Shown piece by piece: positions 26,018 through 34,772 of a stretch of 41,724 nucleotides of DNA (within the stretch, counting starts at the first letter, position 1; the number at the start of each line of letters is the position of its first letter). This DNA comes from Balneolaceae bacterium (lineage in GTDB: Bacteria; Bacteroidota; Rhodothermia; Balneolales; Cyclonatronaceae). The DNA is taken from the NCBI GenBank assembly GCA_007694035.1, contig RECM01000088.1, forward strand, positions 1 through 41,724, in the 5' to 3' direction. A program made the position numbers and the translations under genes. A model generated the notes under the pieces. The model saw nothing but the letters and a program-made list of their open reading frames with translations. It did no database searches and had not been told where the DNA came from.

Positions 26018-27220
26018 GTGAAAATCCTGATCATCAGCTGCTGGTATCCTTCGGATGAGGCTCCGTCTCAGGGCATGTTTGTACATGAGCATGCCAAAGC
26101 GATGGTGGCAGCGGGTATAGAGGTGCGGGTTCTCCATTTTTACACCTACCCTTCGCGCGAACTGTACCGCCGGGATGTGTTCAGCGAGGTAAGGGACGGG
26201 ATTATGGTTTACCATGTTCAGGTTTACAGCCGGTTTCACAAAGCTGCATTGCTGATGAAAAACCACCTGGGGAAACACCTGGCATCGGTTATGGATACCA
26301 TCCTTGATGAGTTTGACCCCGATCTGCTGCATGCTCATGTGGTATTTCAGGCCGGGATTATGGCCCGGCGGATGTCGCGGATATTTGAAATCCCGTATGT
26401 GATTACGGAGCACTGGAGCGGACTCGACTGGTTTTCAAAAGCAGTGCATATGCCGGTGGGTCAGGCCCGGCGTGCGTACAGGAATGCGGCAGGTGTTTCG
26501 TCGGTGTCAGAATTTCTGGCCGGCAGGATGCGCGAGTATATGCGTGTTGAAAGGGAAATTGAGATCATCCCGAATGTGGTCGACACGGAACTGTTCAGGC
26601 CTGGTCGGGCGGATGAGAACCCTGATGGGAGCAAGGCCGCAAACGGAGGCGGAATAAATCCCGTGAGGTTGCTGTGTGTAACAAGCTTCGGGAAAGGTCG
26701 GAAGGTTACCAAACGCCCCGAATTGCTGGTGGGTGCACTGGCCCTTATGCCTGATGATGAGCGGGGAAACTACCACATAACGATAGCCGGGGCCGGAGAT
26801 GGCCTTGAAGAATTTCAACGGCTTGTGGCAGAGAATAATCTTAAAGGCCAGTTTGATATTGCCGGATTTACCCCCCGTGAAAAACTGGCAGAAATGATGA
26901 GGCATGCTGATGCACTTGTGCATCCCACCGAGATCGAAACGTTCGGGGTGGTGGCAGCCGAAGCCCTGTGCTGCGGGCTGCCGTGCGTGGTGAGTAACAG
27001 GGGCGCCCTGCCTGATCTTGTAACCCACGGGGAGAATGGACTACTGGTACCTGAAAACACCCCGGAAGCCTGGATGGAGGCATTCCGGAGCATATCGGGC
27101 TTGATCAATATATCAAATAAACGGCAAATATCTCAGGAAATATCAAAAATTGTAAGCTATCAGGCCGTCGGCTCCAGGTGGAAAACCTGGTTCAAATCCC
27201 TCCCATTGTCGTCATACTGA
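26018..27220 (+). CDS. Glycosyltransferase, GT4 family (GT-B fold)
   Basis: A 400-residue retaining glycosyltransferase starting at GTG 26018 (MKILIISCWYPSDEAPSQGMF). The C-terminal nucleotide-sugar-binding half carries LLCVTSFGKGRKVTKRPELLVGAL, then the EX7E region PTEIETFGVVAAEALCCGLPCVVS and GENGLLVPENTPEAW. It acts in the cytoplasm at the membrane on lipid-linked or surface glycans. The last few residues and the stop codon (TACTGA, 27215-27220) come from a TGAGC-type repeat, so the original C-terminus may have been altered. It is divergent from the WbpD-like gene and convergent with another glycosyltransferase. Confidence 0.88.
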   Translation: MKILIISCWYPSDEAPSQGMFVHEHAKAMVAAGIEVRVLHFYTYPSRELYRRDVFSEVRDGIMVYHVQVYSRFHKAALLMKNHLGKHLASVMDTILDEFDPDLLHAHVVFQAGIMARRMSRIFEIPYVITEHWSGLDWFSKAVHMPVGQARRAYRNAAGVSSVSEFLAGRMREYMRVEREIEIIPNVVDTELFRPGRADENPDGSKAANGGGINPVRLLCVTSFGKGRKVTKRPELLVGALALMPDDERGNYHITIAGAGDGLEEFQRLVAENNLKGQFDIAGFTPREKLAEMMRHADALVHPTEIETFGVVAAEALCCGLPCVVSNRGALPDLVTHGENGLLVPENTPEAWMEAFRSISGLINISNKRQISQEISKIVSYQAVGSRWKTWFKSLPLSSY

Positions 27221-27317
27221 GCATGGCCTTCGACTCCGATCCGCTGCGCTCAGGCCATGCGCAGGCTTGCGCCCTTCGACTCCGGCTTCGCCATGCTCAG
27301 GTCATGCTCAGCATGAC
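27211..27317. repeat. TGAGC-type palindromic intergenic repeat, copy 2, shared by two convergent gene ends
   Basis: It begins GTCATACTGAGCATGG and ends CCATGCTCAG plus GTCATGCTCAGCATGAC; the last 17 bp (27301-27317) are a perfect 8-1-8 palindrome and the outer arms pair with each other. Words such as CGAAGCCGGAGTCGAAG (minus strand) and GGGCGCAAGCCTGCGCA are shared with 14480-14630. The stop codons of both neighbouring genes (27218-27220 plus; 27299-27297 minus) lie inside it. It could act as a bidirectional terminator, though it lacks T-tracts. Confidence 0.8.
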
Positions 27318-28607
27318 GGCGGCGAGCGAACGGGTTTGTTCGCGGCGGCTGTAGCGTTTTATGGCATCGCGGTCGGGTTCAGGCCGCCCGCCTTTTTTCC
27401 ACTTCCGGTAAGCCTCCGAAATGATATTTTCAACAGCCGCTGAATCATCGAAACCGGCCGTGTTACCGGCCTTGCATTCACTGATTATGGCAGCAGTATC
27501 GCCGTTTTCAGGGCCAATGCACAACACAGGCGTCCCCGATGCGAGGTATTCGAAAAACTTGCCCGTAATGATGCCTTCCGCCCCTTCCGTTCTGAGGATG
27601 CACAGCAGCAGCAAGGCCGATGTGGTCTGATAGCGCATCACTTCTGAATGAGGTACGTAGCCGGTGTACTGTACCCGGGAGTCAAGCCCGTTACGACTGA
27701 TACTCTCTTTAATGGCTGCATCCACCTTGCCAACAAGTACGATTTCCAGGTCGGCGGCAAACGAGCTGTCGGTTTTTATCAGCCTGCCGAGCACCTCCCA
27801 AACTTTCTCCGGATTGGCTGCCGGCTGAAAAGCCCCGGTATGGGCAATCATGAATGATGATGATGGTTCGTATCCCGGGTTTTCAAAATCGGCCGGATCG
27901 TAGCCATTGTGGATCACATCCACGCTGCGCCCTCCGATTTCCTGGAGTTCATCGCGAATCAGGCTGCTAACCGTGATTACGCGGCTGGCATTTCGCAGTA
28001 CCGATTGCTCAAGTTTGAGCTGCTTCTTCCGGGTTCGTTTGGTGAACAGCAGGTCGTCGTTGTAGTAAAAACGTGACCAGGGATCGCGGAAATCGGCCAG
28101 CCAGGGGGTGCCAAACCGTTTACTCAGCTCAAGGGCTATCAGGTGCATGGAGTGCGGCGGACCAGTGCTTACAATTGCATCGACGGGGTGTTCTATCAGG
28201 TAAGCGGAGAGCCGACGCACTGATGGGCGGATCCAGAACCTGCGGGCATCCGGGATCAGGCAGTTCCCCCTGAGCCATCTTGATGCGGTTTCAAGCCAGC
28301 CGGGTTTTCCCGAATCGCTCACAAACCCCACCTGTATGGCTTCATCCGCTTTGCGGCCGGTCAGTTTTTTATACAACCCATAGGGCTCGAAAATAGGGTG
28401 GGTAATGATCTCCGCCCCGGCGGGGATGTCAGCCTCCAGAGAGTGGTCGATAGCCGGCCGTTCCGGGTTTTCGGGTGTATATATGACGGGAGTCCAGCCG
28501 TTTTCGGGCAGGTATTTCGCGAATTTCAGCCATCGCTGTACCCCCGAGGCCCCGGTCGGGGGCCAGTAGTAGGTGATGATAAGGACCCGCTTTGATGACA
28601 TTGGCAT
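27297..28607 (-). CDS. Glycosyltransferase, GT4 family (GT-B fold), second
   Basis: A roughly 436-residue glycosyltransferase with the N-terminal pattern RVLIITYYWPPTGASGVQRWLKFAKYLPENGW and the donor-site half with MIAHTGAFQPAANPEKVWEVLG, VQYTGYVPHSEVM and KFFEYLASGTPVLCIGPENG. A TTG at 28616 would overlap the upstream stop; the ATGs at 28607 and 28601 are more natural, and I use 28607. It follows the YfhO-like gene without a gap, so gatC, yfhO-like and this gene form one unit. The last five residues (MLSMT) and stop are encoded by the TGAGC-type repeat. Confidence 0.85.
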   Translation of the reverse strand: MPMSSKRVLIITYYWPPTGASGVQRWLKFAKYLPENGWTPVIYTPENPERPAIDHSLEADIPAGAEIITHPIFEPYGLYKKLTGRKADEAIQVGFVSDSGKPGWLETASRWLRGNCLIPDARRFWIRPSVRRLSAYLIEHPVDAIVSTGPPHSMHLIALELSKRFGTPWLADFRDPWSRFYYNDDLLFTKRTRKKQLKLEQSVLRNASRVITVSSLIRDELQEIGGRSVDVIHNGYDPADFENPGYEPSSSFMIAHTGAFQPAANPEKVWEVLGRLIKTDSSFAADLEIVLVGKVDAAIKESISRNGLDSRVQYTGYVPHSEVMRYQTTSALLLLCILRTEGAEGIITGKFFEYLASGTPVLCIGPENGDTAAIISECKAGNTAGFDDSAAVENIISEAYRKWKKGGRPEPDRDAIKRYSRREQTRSLAAVMLSMT

Positions 28608-28612
28608 CGGGT

Positions 28613-31123
28613 TCAATGGGGATGTTCAGCCGGATTTCTGCGCCTTTTAAACTCCAGGGCAATGGCCCCAAGCCCGATCAGCATCAGCATAATGTTGGCG
28701 ATCCACGAAATTGTGGAGCTGATTTCGTGGCTGCGGGGATTGTACTCAAAACGCACGGTGGCATTTCCCTCAGGCACGGCCACACCTCGAAGTACATAGT
28801 TGGTTTTGTGGATCCCGGTCTCCTGATCGTTAACATAGGCTTTCCAGCCGGCCGGATAATAGATCTCGCTGAGCACAAGAAAGCCAGGCTCGCTGCGGCT
28901 GGTTTCGACCACAATTTCCCGGCGGTCGTAAAGTACAACGGTTGCAGTGGCTGCGGTATCCCTGCGCACAACGATTCCGGCATCACTCTCAAGGATGGCG
29001 AACGAGGCCGGATCAAAATTGCGGCCGAGCCGTGCCAGTGCATCTCCCGGTCCATCTGCCACCACGAGAGAATCCGCGAAAAAGGCTTTCGGCATCACGT
29101 TCCGGTTCTCCATCACCACACCATCAGCACCTTCATAGACGGTGAAAAAACCGGGAAGGTTGAACTGCTGGCGGCTGACAATATATTTCGTATTCAGCAT
29201 GCTCAATACCGGATTGTTCAGGCCGCCGTCGGTATAGATGGCCTGTTCGATCAGGTCCTGATAGATGCTCAGCTTGGCTCCCGAATATCCGCCGATCGTC
29301 GGGTAGAAGAAAGAGGGTACCGCATTGTTGAACGGGTTGTCGGTAATCGGAAACGCACGGTAGGGGTAGCCCTCACCGGAGTCGATCCGTTCACGAACAT
29401 ATCGGTCAACCGACCGTTCACGGGCTTCAAGCACGGCCGTTTCACTCTGGCTGTTGGGTACCTTGTCGCCATACTGGATATACCGTTTTCCGGCTACAAT
29501 AAGGTCAAGCGAGGTCAGTACTATCAGGCCAATCAGCATGGCATTGAAGGGGATTTTACCTGAAATTGCAGCAATTACAAGGCCTGCTCCAAACAGGATA
29601 TAAACCAGGGTCCTGAGGCTGTCGTTACGGGCTTTTTTCTCCCGTTCAGGAAAAATCTGCTCGTTCAGGTAGTTGGCCACCACCTGCCTCACCTGTGGAT
29701 TGTCGGGCGATACATTATTCTGCTGGGCAACCTGCATGGCCAGCTGGCTGCGCTCGCCGGGTTTTTCATAACTCAGCGAGGTCAGGCTCACAAAAAGCAG
29801 GATGAGTGCAACGCCAGCGGCCAACCCCGCTGGAAGGTATATGGCAGCCGGTCTCCTTATTTTTTCCCTGTACAAATCGTGAAGTGCTCCTATGCCGAAA
29901 ACCGCAACCACCGAAAAACTGAATGTGGTAACCATCAGCCACATCTCGGGTGCCCTGAATTTGTTGTAAAAGGGCATATAGTTGAAGAACAGATAGTTAA
30001 ACGTGCTGAAATTGCTGCCCAGCGAGAACAGCATGGTGAGAACACCGGCAGAGAAAAAGACCCATTTGGTCTGGTTTTTCGACCGGAAGAGCCCGATCAG
30101 CATCAGTAGGAACGCGATCGCCCCGAGATAGTGCGGGCCGCTGGTAAATGTTTTGTCGCCCCAGTAGGTGCCCTCGTTCGACGAACCGCCCATGATTTCG
30201 GGTACCACAAGCGTGGTTAGTTCAAACCATCCCTGCGACCAGGCCATGGCGTAGTCAATTCCAAGGCCGCTGGTCTCCTCCAGCTGCGAACCGCCCCGGA
30301 TGCTGTAGGGGGTGTATTCGTAGATGCTCAAATAGGGCTGTACATTGCAGATGAAGGCAAACAGCCCGGCAGCCGCGATCAGCGACGTTCTTTTGATCCA
30401 ATCGGGCATAACCTGACCTTTCCAGGCTTTCCAGGTATCGTATCCCCACCAGATGGCAAGTACGTACATGAAGTAGTAGGTGACCTGGGGATGGCCGGCC
30501 CGAAGTTCAAAGTTCATCACCAGAGCGAAAACGAAAAATCCGAGCAGCGGCCTGCGGTATTTGGTAAGCAGAAGATATCCGCTCAACAGCCAGGGGATGT
30601 AGCTGAAGGCGTAAAATTTGGCGTTGTGGCCTGCACCGATAATGATCGGGATGTAGGTGGTGAAACCGATAAAAATGGCACCGAGCAGGGCCGAAAGCGA
30701 ACTGAATCCCATCAGCGTAAACATCACATACGATCCGAGAAGTATAACCCAATACGGGAAAGCGGGGTAGATAATGCTCAGCGACGACGACAAGAATGAA
30801 TCGAGATGGGGTACCGAGCGGGCGTAGTTCACAAAGTAGGAGGGCATGCCTGAAAACATGCTGGGCGACCAGAGCGGCTCGGTACCGGTTTCATTGCGGT
30901 ACTGTATATCGGCCTCGGCCCCGGCCCGCCACTGTATGATGTCGTGGGCCATGAAACGCTCTCCGCCCACTATGGTATCGGGCGACAACAATACGGGAAG
31001 CAGCAGCAGGGCGGCCACACAGATCAGATGGCGGTGGGCCGGTTTGAGGGAGTCCCAGAAATCGGGTTTGGCAGGAAGGGTGGTAGCGGCAGTTGCCGCC
31101 CTCTTTTTCTGTTTTTTCGACAT
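28613..31123 (-). CDS. YfhO-family large integral membrane protein
   Basis: An 836-residue polytopic protein. The N-terminal FMAHDIIQWRAGAEADIQYRNETG loop followed by PLWSPSMFSGMPSYF is the hallmark of YfhO-family proteins, resembling the first extracytoplasmic loop of GT-C type transferases. About 12-14 hydrophobic segments span residues 30-540; the C-terminal 300 residues are mainly extracytoplasmic, beta-rich (VVLYDRREIVVET, LVLSEIYYPAGWKAYVND), with a last membrane segment before the basic end. Bacillus YfhO is linked to glycosylation of lipoteichoic acid. Here the neighbour is a glycosyltransferase, in keeping with envelope glycan work. It starts 6 bp after gatC. Confidence 0.85.
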   Translation of the reverse strand: MSKKQKKRAATAATTLPAKPDFWDSLKPAHRHLICVAALLLLPVLLSPDTIVGGERFMAHDIIQWRAGAEADIQYRNETGTEPLWSPSMFSGMPSYFVNYARSVPHLDSFLSSSLSIIYPAFPYWVILLGSYVMFTLMGFSSLSALLGAIFIGFTTYIPIIIGAGHNAKFYAFSYIPWLLSGYLLLTKYRRPLLGFFVFALVMNFELRAGHPQVTYYFMYVLAIWWGYDTWKAWKGQVMPDWIKRTSLIAAAGLFAFICNVQPYLSIYEYTPYSIRGGSQLEETSGLGIDYAMAWSQGWFELTTLVVPEIMGGSSNEGTYWGDKTFTSGPHYLGAIAFLLMLIGLFRSKNQTKWVFFSAGVLTMLFSLGSNFSTFNYLFFNYMPFYNKFRAPEMWLMVTTFSFSVVAVFGIGALHDLYREKIRRPAAIYLPAGLAAGVALILLFVSLTSLSYEKPGERSQLAMQVAQQNNVSPDNPQVRQVVANYLNEQIFPEREKKARNDSLRTLVYILFGAGLVIAAISGKIPFNAMLIGLIVLTSLDLIVAGKRYIQYGDKVPNSQSETAVLEARERSVDRYVRERIDSGEGYPYRAFPITDNPFNNAVPSFFYPTIGGYSGAKLSIYQDLIEQAIYTDGGLNNPVLSMLNTKYIVSRQQFNLPGFFTVYEGADGVVMENRNVMPKAFFADSLVVADGPGDALARLGRNFDPASFAILESDAGIVVRRDTAATATVVLYDRREIVVETSRSEPGFLVLSEIYYPAGWKAYVNDQETGIHKTNYVLRGVAVPEGNATVRFEYNPRSHEISSTISWIANIMLMLIGLGAIALEFKRRRNPAEHPH

Positions 31124-31129
31124 ATGTTT

Positions 31130-31417
31130 TTATTCGATCACGCGGGGTACACGGAAATAGTCGGCATCGGCATCGGGTGCGTTTTTCAATGCCAGGTCAT
31201 GGTCGAGCGGCTCCAGGGCTACATCCTTGCGGAAGTGCTCGTCCGGTTCGATCACATGTTCAAGCGGGGGTACATCCTCAGTATCAATATTGTTGAGAAG
31301 ATCAATATACTGAAGGATCTTGTTCATGTCTCTTGCGAGCAGTTCAACCTCATCATCAGGCAGATTGAGCCGGGCCAGATTGGCCATATAGAGAACGTCG
31401 TTACGGGTTACAGACAT
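31130..31417 (-). CDS. gatC: Asp-tRNA(Asn)/Glu-tRNA(Gln) amidotransferase subunit C
   Basis: A 95-residue GatC. The family pattern is visible as VLYMANLARLNLPDDEVELLARDMNKILQYIDLLNNID, then the VPPLEHV and FRKDVA segments and the C-terminal YFRVPRVIE. GatC holds together the GatA and GatB subunits that convert misacylated Glu-tRNA(Gln) or Asp-tRNA(Asn) to the amidated form. gatA and gatB are not in this window, as is common. It leads an operon with yfhO-like and a glycosyltransferase gene, and is divergent from ptsH. Confidence 0.95.
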   Translation of the reverse strand: MSVTRNDVLYMANLARLNLPDDEVELLARDMNKILQYIDLLNNIDTEDVPPLEHVIEPDEHFRKDVALEPLDHDLALKNAPDADADYFRVPRVIE

Positions 31418-31661
31418 AGATATCCGGTTTATTCTGGTGGAGCGTAAATTTAGTGAATTAACTGTGGAATCTGTAACGGCGAATTTCCCGGATACCGGGT
31501 TGTATACTTTGAGACCGGTGAATGCGATTTTGCATAAAATGTCGCATATTCAAACTCCGACTGATATAATATATCCGACGGTGCAGCCCGGGAAACCCTC
31601 CGGCAGGTGCATCCCGGTTTTAACGGTTACTGTTTTTTATTGAAAAGGATCGAATTACACT
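31418..31661. promoter_or_regulatory. gatC/ptsH divergent promoter region with a near-palindrome
   Basis: ATGCGATTTTGCATAAAATG followed by TCGCAT (31522-31547) forms an inverted repeat ATGCGA...TCGCAT with inner arms TTTT/AAAA. It is about 115 bp upstream of ptsH and could be an operator. No RNA structure or ORF was recognised in the rest. Confidence 0.35.
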
Positions 31662-31946
31662 ATGCTGATGAAGAAGGTAGTGGTGAAAAACGCTGCAGGG
31701 CTGCATGCCAGGCCATCATCGATGCTGGTACAGCTTGCCTCGAAGTTTGAGTCAGAGTTTCACATTCATATGTACGGCTACCGCATTAATGCGAAAAGCA
31801 TACTGGGTGTGATGACACTGGCGGCGGAATGCGGGGCCGAGCTGGAACTGGAACTGGACGGCCCTGACGAAAAAAAGGCCATGAAGGCCATCGTTGATCT
31901 TTTCGAGAGCGGGTTCAGTGAAATGTCGAAGGAGAAATACCGATGA
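31662..31946 (+). CDS. ptsH: Phosphocarrier protein HPr
   Basis: A 94-residue HPr. The phosphorylatable histidine is His15 in AAGLHARPSS. The regulatory serine, Ser46, is present in NAKSILGVMTLA, so control by an HPr kinase/phosphorylase is possible. HPr takes a phosphate from enzyme I. ATG 31662 is used; a second in-frame ATG lies 6 bp later, and an AAGGAT stretch stands about 13 nt upstream. Its last 4 bases overlap the ptsI start (ATGA), so the two are translationally coupled. Confidence 0.95.
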   Translation: MLMKKVVVKNAAGLHARPSSMLVQLASKFESEFHIHMYGYRINAKSILGVMTLAAECGAELELELDGPDEKKAMKAIVDLFESGFSEMSKEKYR

Positions 31947-33709
31947 ATGATCAGATTCACGACCCCGCTCTTAAGGCCGGGGAACAGCTTATTAACGGTC
32001 AGGCGGCCTCTCCGGGCTACGCGATCGGGATTGCATCGCTGTTCAATACCAGCGATCTGGTCATTTCTACAGAACCGGTAGATGAAAGCCAGGTGGAATC
32101 GGAATACGCGCAGTTTGTAAGGGCCAGGCGCATTGTGGTATTCGAACTGAGAAAAATATTGGAAATCGCTTCAGCGACCGATGAGGAGGCGCATGGAATC
32201 ATACAGGCCCAGATCCAGATCGCTGAAGATCCCGAGCTTGACAAAAGCATTCGCAGGATGATCATGGAGAGGCACTTCGGGGCCGACCGTGCCGTGAATG
32301 AATCCTTCCTGTACTATATACAGCTGATTAAAAACACCGGAAACGCCCTGATGATCGACCGTATTGTCGACATAAGGGATATACGCGACCGGCTCATCAG
32401 GCAGATCCAGCACGGAGAGCTGGTGAGCGGGGTTGTTGAAGGCTCTGTTGTGATCTGCGACGAGCTGATGCCGTCTGATATTCTGCTTTTCAGCCGCCAT
32501 AAGGTTACCGGTATTGCTGCAAACGAAGGGGGGCTTACCGCCCACGCCACCATCATAGCCAATTCGATGGGCATCCCGCTGGTGATCAATGCCGTTGGAG
32601 CGACCCGCCTGACCTCTCCCGGCGACCTGGTTATAGTGGATGGTGTAGACGGCAGGCTTGTTGTGCGTCCGGATGCATCCACACTGGAAAGCTACGAGCG
32701 TGCAAAAGAGCGCTACGCCCTGGAACTTGCCGAGAGTGCCCTGATTGTGGAACTGCCATCGGTAACAAAATGCGGCACGGAGATTGTACTGATGGCCAAC
32801 ATCGAGTTCGAAGAGGAACTCGACAATATAAAAAAATACCGTGCCCGCGGTATCGGGCTTCTTCGCACCGAATCGTACTTCATCGAAGATGAGGGGCTTG
32901 AAGAGTACAAAAGTAAGGAGGCGTTTTTTGAGAAAGCCGTGAAGGCGGCAGCCCCCGGCAGCGTGACCATTCGCCTGTTTGACGTGGGGGGCGATAAATT
33001 CAGCGACACCACCACAAAAGAGCCGAATCCGTTTCTTGGATGGAGAGGCGTTAGGGTGCTTCTCGACAGAAGGCAGTTATTGAGGAGCCAGCTTACCGCC
33101 ATCATGAATGTGGCCGGGCGCAATCCGGGCAAAATCAGGATTCTGGTGCCCATGGTTTCGGTGGTTGAAGAGATTGGTGAAATATGCAGGGAGGTTGACG
33201 CAATCACTGAGAAGATGCGGAGCAACGGTAAACCATTCGACCCTAAGCTGAAAATCGGCACGATGATCGAGATACCATCGGCGGCGCTCATAGCCGGAAA
33301 ACTTGCCGGCGAGACCGATTTTTTCAGTGTCGGAACCAATGACCTGACCCAATATACCCTTGCTGTTGACCGCGGCAACAGGCTTATTTCGAAACTTTTC
33401 CAGCAGATGCATCCGGCGGTATTTCAGCTGATCAAAAAGGCGGCCGATGCGGCCCATGAGAAGGGAATAAGTATTGAGGTATGCGGTGAGCTTGCGGCAA
33501 ACCCGGATGCCGCGCTGTGCCTGGTGGGCATGGGAATAACAGACCTGAGCATGTCGGCCGCGTCCCTGCCGAGGGTCAAAAAAGCGATCAGAAAATATTC
33601 GATAGCGGAAATGGCGGAACTTTCGGCTATGGTGCTGAATGCGGCAACGCAGGACGAGGTACAGGAAATTCTGGAAAACTGGAAAAAGGAAAGAGACGAA
33701 TCCCACTAA
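31943..33709 (+). CDS. ptsI: PTS enzyme I (phosphoenolpyruvate-protein phosphotransferase)
   Basis: A 588-residue enzyme that moves phosphate from PEP to HPr. The active histidine is His201 in EGGLTAHATIIANSMG. The PEP-binding barrel shows RGIGLLRTESYFIED, FDVGGDKFSDT, LGWRGVRVLL, MIEIPSAALIA, FFSVGTNDLTQYTLAVDRGN and the cysteine motif VCGELAANPDAA. Everything required for activity appears intact. No EII permease component is in the window, so the phosphate may go to EIIA-type regulators encoded elsewhere or to glycerol kinase-like targets. The next gene follows after 4 bp. Confidence 0.96.
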   Translation: MNDQIHDPALKAGEQLINGQAASPGYAIGIASLFNTSDLVISTEPVDESQVESEYAQFVRARRIVVFELRKILEIASATDEEAHGIIQAQIQIAEDPELDKSIRRMIMERHFGADRAVNESFLYYIQLIKNTGNALMIDRIVDIRDIRDRLIRQIQHGELVSGVVEGSVVICDELMPSDILLFSRHKVTGIAANEGGLTAHATIIANSMGIPLVINAVGATRLTSPGDLVIVDGVDGRLVVRPDASTLESYERAKERYALELAESALIVELPSVTKCGTEIVLMANIEFEEELDNIKKYRARGIGLLRTESYFIEDEGLEEYKSKEAFFEKAVKAAAPGSVTIRLFDVGGDKFSDTTTKEPNPFLGWRGVRVLLDRRQLLRSQLTAIMNVAGRNPGKIRILVPMVSVVEEIGEICREVDAITEKMRSNGKPFDPKLKIGTMIEIPSAALIAGKLAGETDFFSVGTNDLTQYTLAVDRGNRLISKLFQQMHPAVFQLIKKAADAAHEKGISIEVCGELAANPDAALCLVGMGITDLSMSAASLPRVKKAIRKYSIAEMAELSAMVLNAATQDEVQEILENWKKERDESH

Positions 33710-33713
33710 GATA

Positions 33714-34754
33714 ATGGACAGATCAATAATTCAGGCTGTAGATACAATGGATATGTGGGGCAGGGTTTGCTCCTTCCCCGATCAATGGCAGCACGCCCTT
33801 GAACTGAGTTCCGAACAAGGGTTCACATTCGACCGCGACAGGATCAGGAATGTGTGCATCATGGGCATGGGCGGATCGGCCATAGCGGGCGATCTTCTGA
33901 GGGGGTATGCCGCGCCCGTATCCCCGATCCCGGTAATGGTGAACCGGCAGTATAAATTGCCGGGATGGGTTGGCGGGAACACGCTTTTTATAGCAAGCAG
34001 CTACTCAGGCAGTACGGAAGAGACACTCGAAGCATTTGATAAAGCAAAAGAATCGGGGGCCCAGATCGTTTGTATGACCTCCGGGGGCAGGCTTCTTGAA
34101 AAAGCCATTGAGTGTGAATGCGACTACATCCGCATCCCCGCTGGTCTATCGCCGCGTTCAGCCCTTGCCTATTTTTTCGTACCGCTCTACAAGATGTTTA
34201 TAGGGCTGGAACTGATTAAAGATGACCCATCGGTCTGCACCTCCATGCCGGATTTTCTGAAGGAGCAGGTTGAATCGTTCAGCGATACCGACGAGAACGA
34301 ACCGCTCTACCTGGCAGAGACGATTCTGGATACACTGCCGGTTATCTACTCGAACAGTGGTTACCTGGAGGCGGTAAATACAAGATGGCGCAGTCAGTTG
34401 GCCGAAAATGCCAAAATCCTGTCGTACGGGAACGTACTTCCCGAGATGAACCACAGCGAAATTGTTGGATGGGAACAGATGGCCCATCTCACCGGGCGGC
34501 TGTCGGTATTCATGCTGTACGACGCCGACGACCACGAGGGCATCCAATCGAGAATGCAGGTAACCCGCAGCCTGATTCAGGACCATGTGGTAAGCCTCAA
34601 CACAATTGCCGCCAGAGGCCCGAACAGGCTGGCCAAGATGTTCTATCTGGTACAGTTCGGCGATTTCCTGAGCCTGTACTATGCCTATCTGAACGAGACA
34701 GACCCGACACCGGTCACAAAAATCGAGATGCTGAAGAGCAGGCTGATGAAGTGA
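33714..34754 (+). CDS. Bifunctional phosphoglucose/phosphomannose isomerase (SIS family)
   Basis: A 346-residue isomerase with two SIS domains. The first has VCIMGMGGSAIAGDLLRGY and SSYSGSTEETLEAFDKA; the phosphosugar-binding Ser-Gly-Ser-Thr is intact. The second has LPVIYSNSGYLEAVNTRWRSQLAENAK and the catalytic region LPEMNHSEIVGWE. The size and sequence pattern match the archaeal/bacterial bifunctional PGI/PMI enzymes that interconvert fructose-6-phosphate with glucose- or mannose-6-phosphate. The frame begins at 33639 inside ptsI; ATG 33714, 4 bp after the ptsI stop, is the likely start. Operon position links it to the PTS genes. Confidence 0.9.
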   Translation: MDRSIIQAVDTMDMWGRVCSFPDQWQHALELSSEQGFTFDRDRIRNVCIMGMGGSAIAGDLLRGYAAPVSPIPVMVNRQYKLPGWVGGNTLFIASSYSGSTEETLEAFDKAKESGAQIVCMTSGGRLLEKAIECECDYIRIPAGLSPRSALAYFFVPLYKMFIGLELIKDDPSVCTSMPDFLKEQVESFSDTDENEPLYLAETILDTLPVIYSNSGYLEAVNTRWRSQLAENAKILSYGNVLPEMNHSEIVGWEQMAHLTGRLSVFMLYDADDHEGIQSRMQVTRSLIQDHVVSLNTIAARGPNRLAKMFYLVQFGDFLSLYYAYLNETDPTPVTKIEMLKSRLMK

Positions 34755-34772
34755 TAAGCGATACAAAATCTG

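Noticed and set aside
28592-29563. 323-codon plus-strand ORF opposite the YfhO-like gene
   Set aside because: Lies inside a continuous membrane-protein gene on the other strand; the long frame follows from codon bias.
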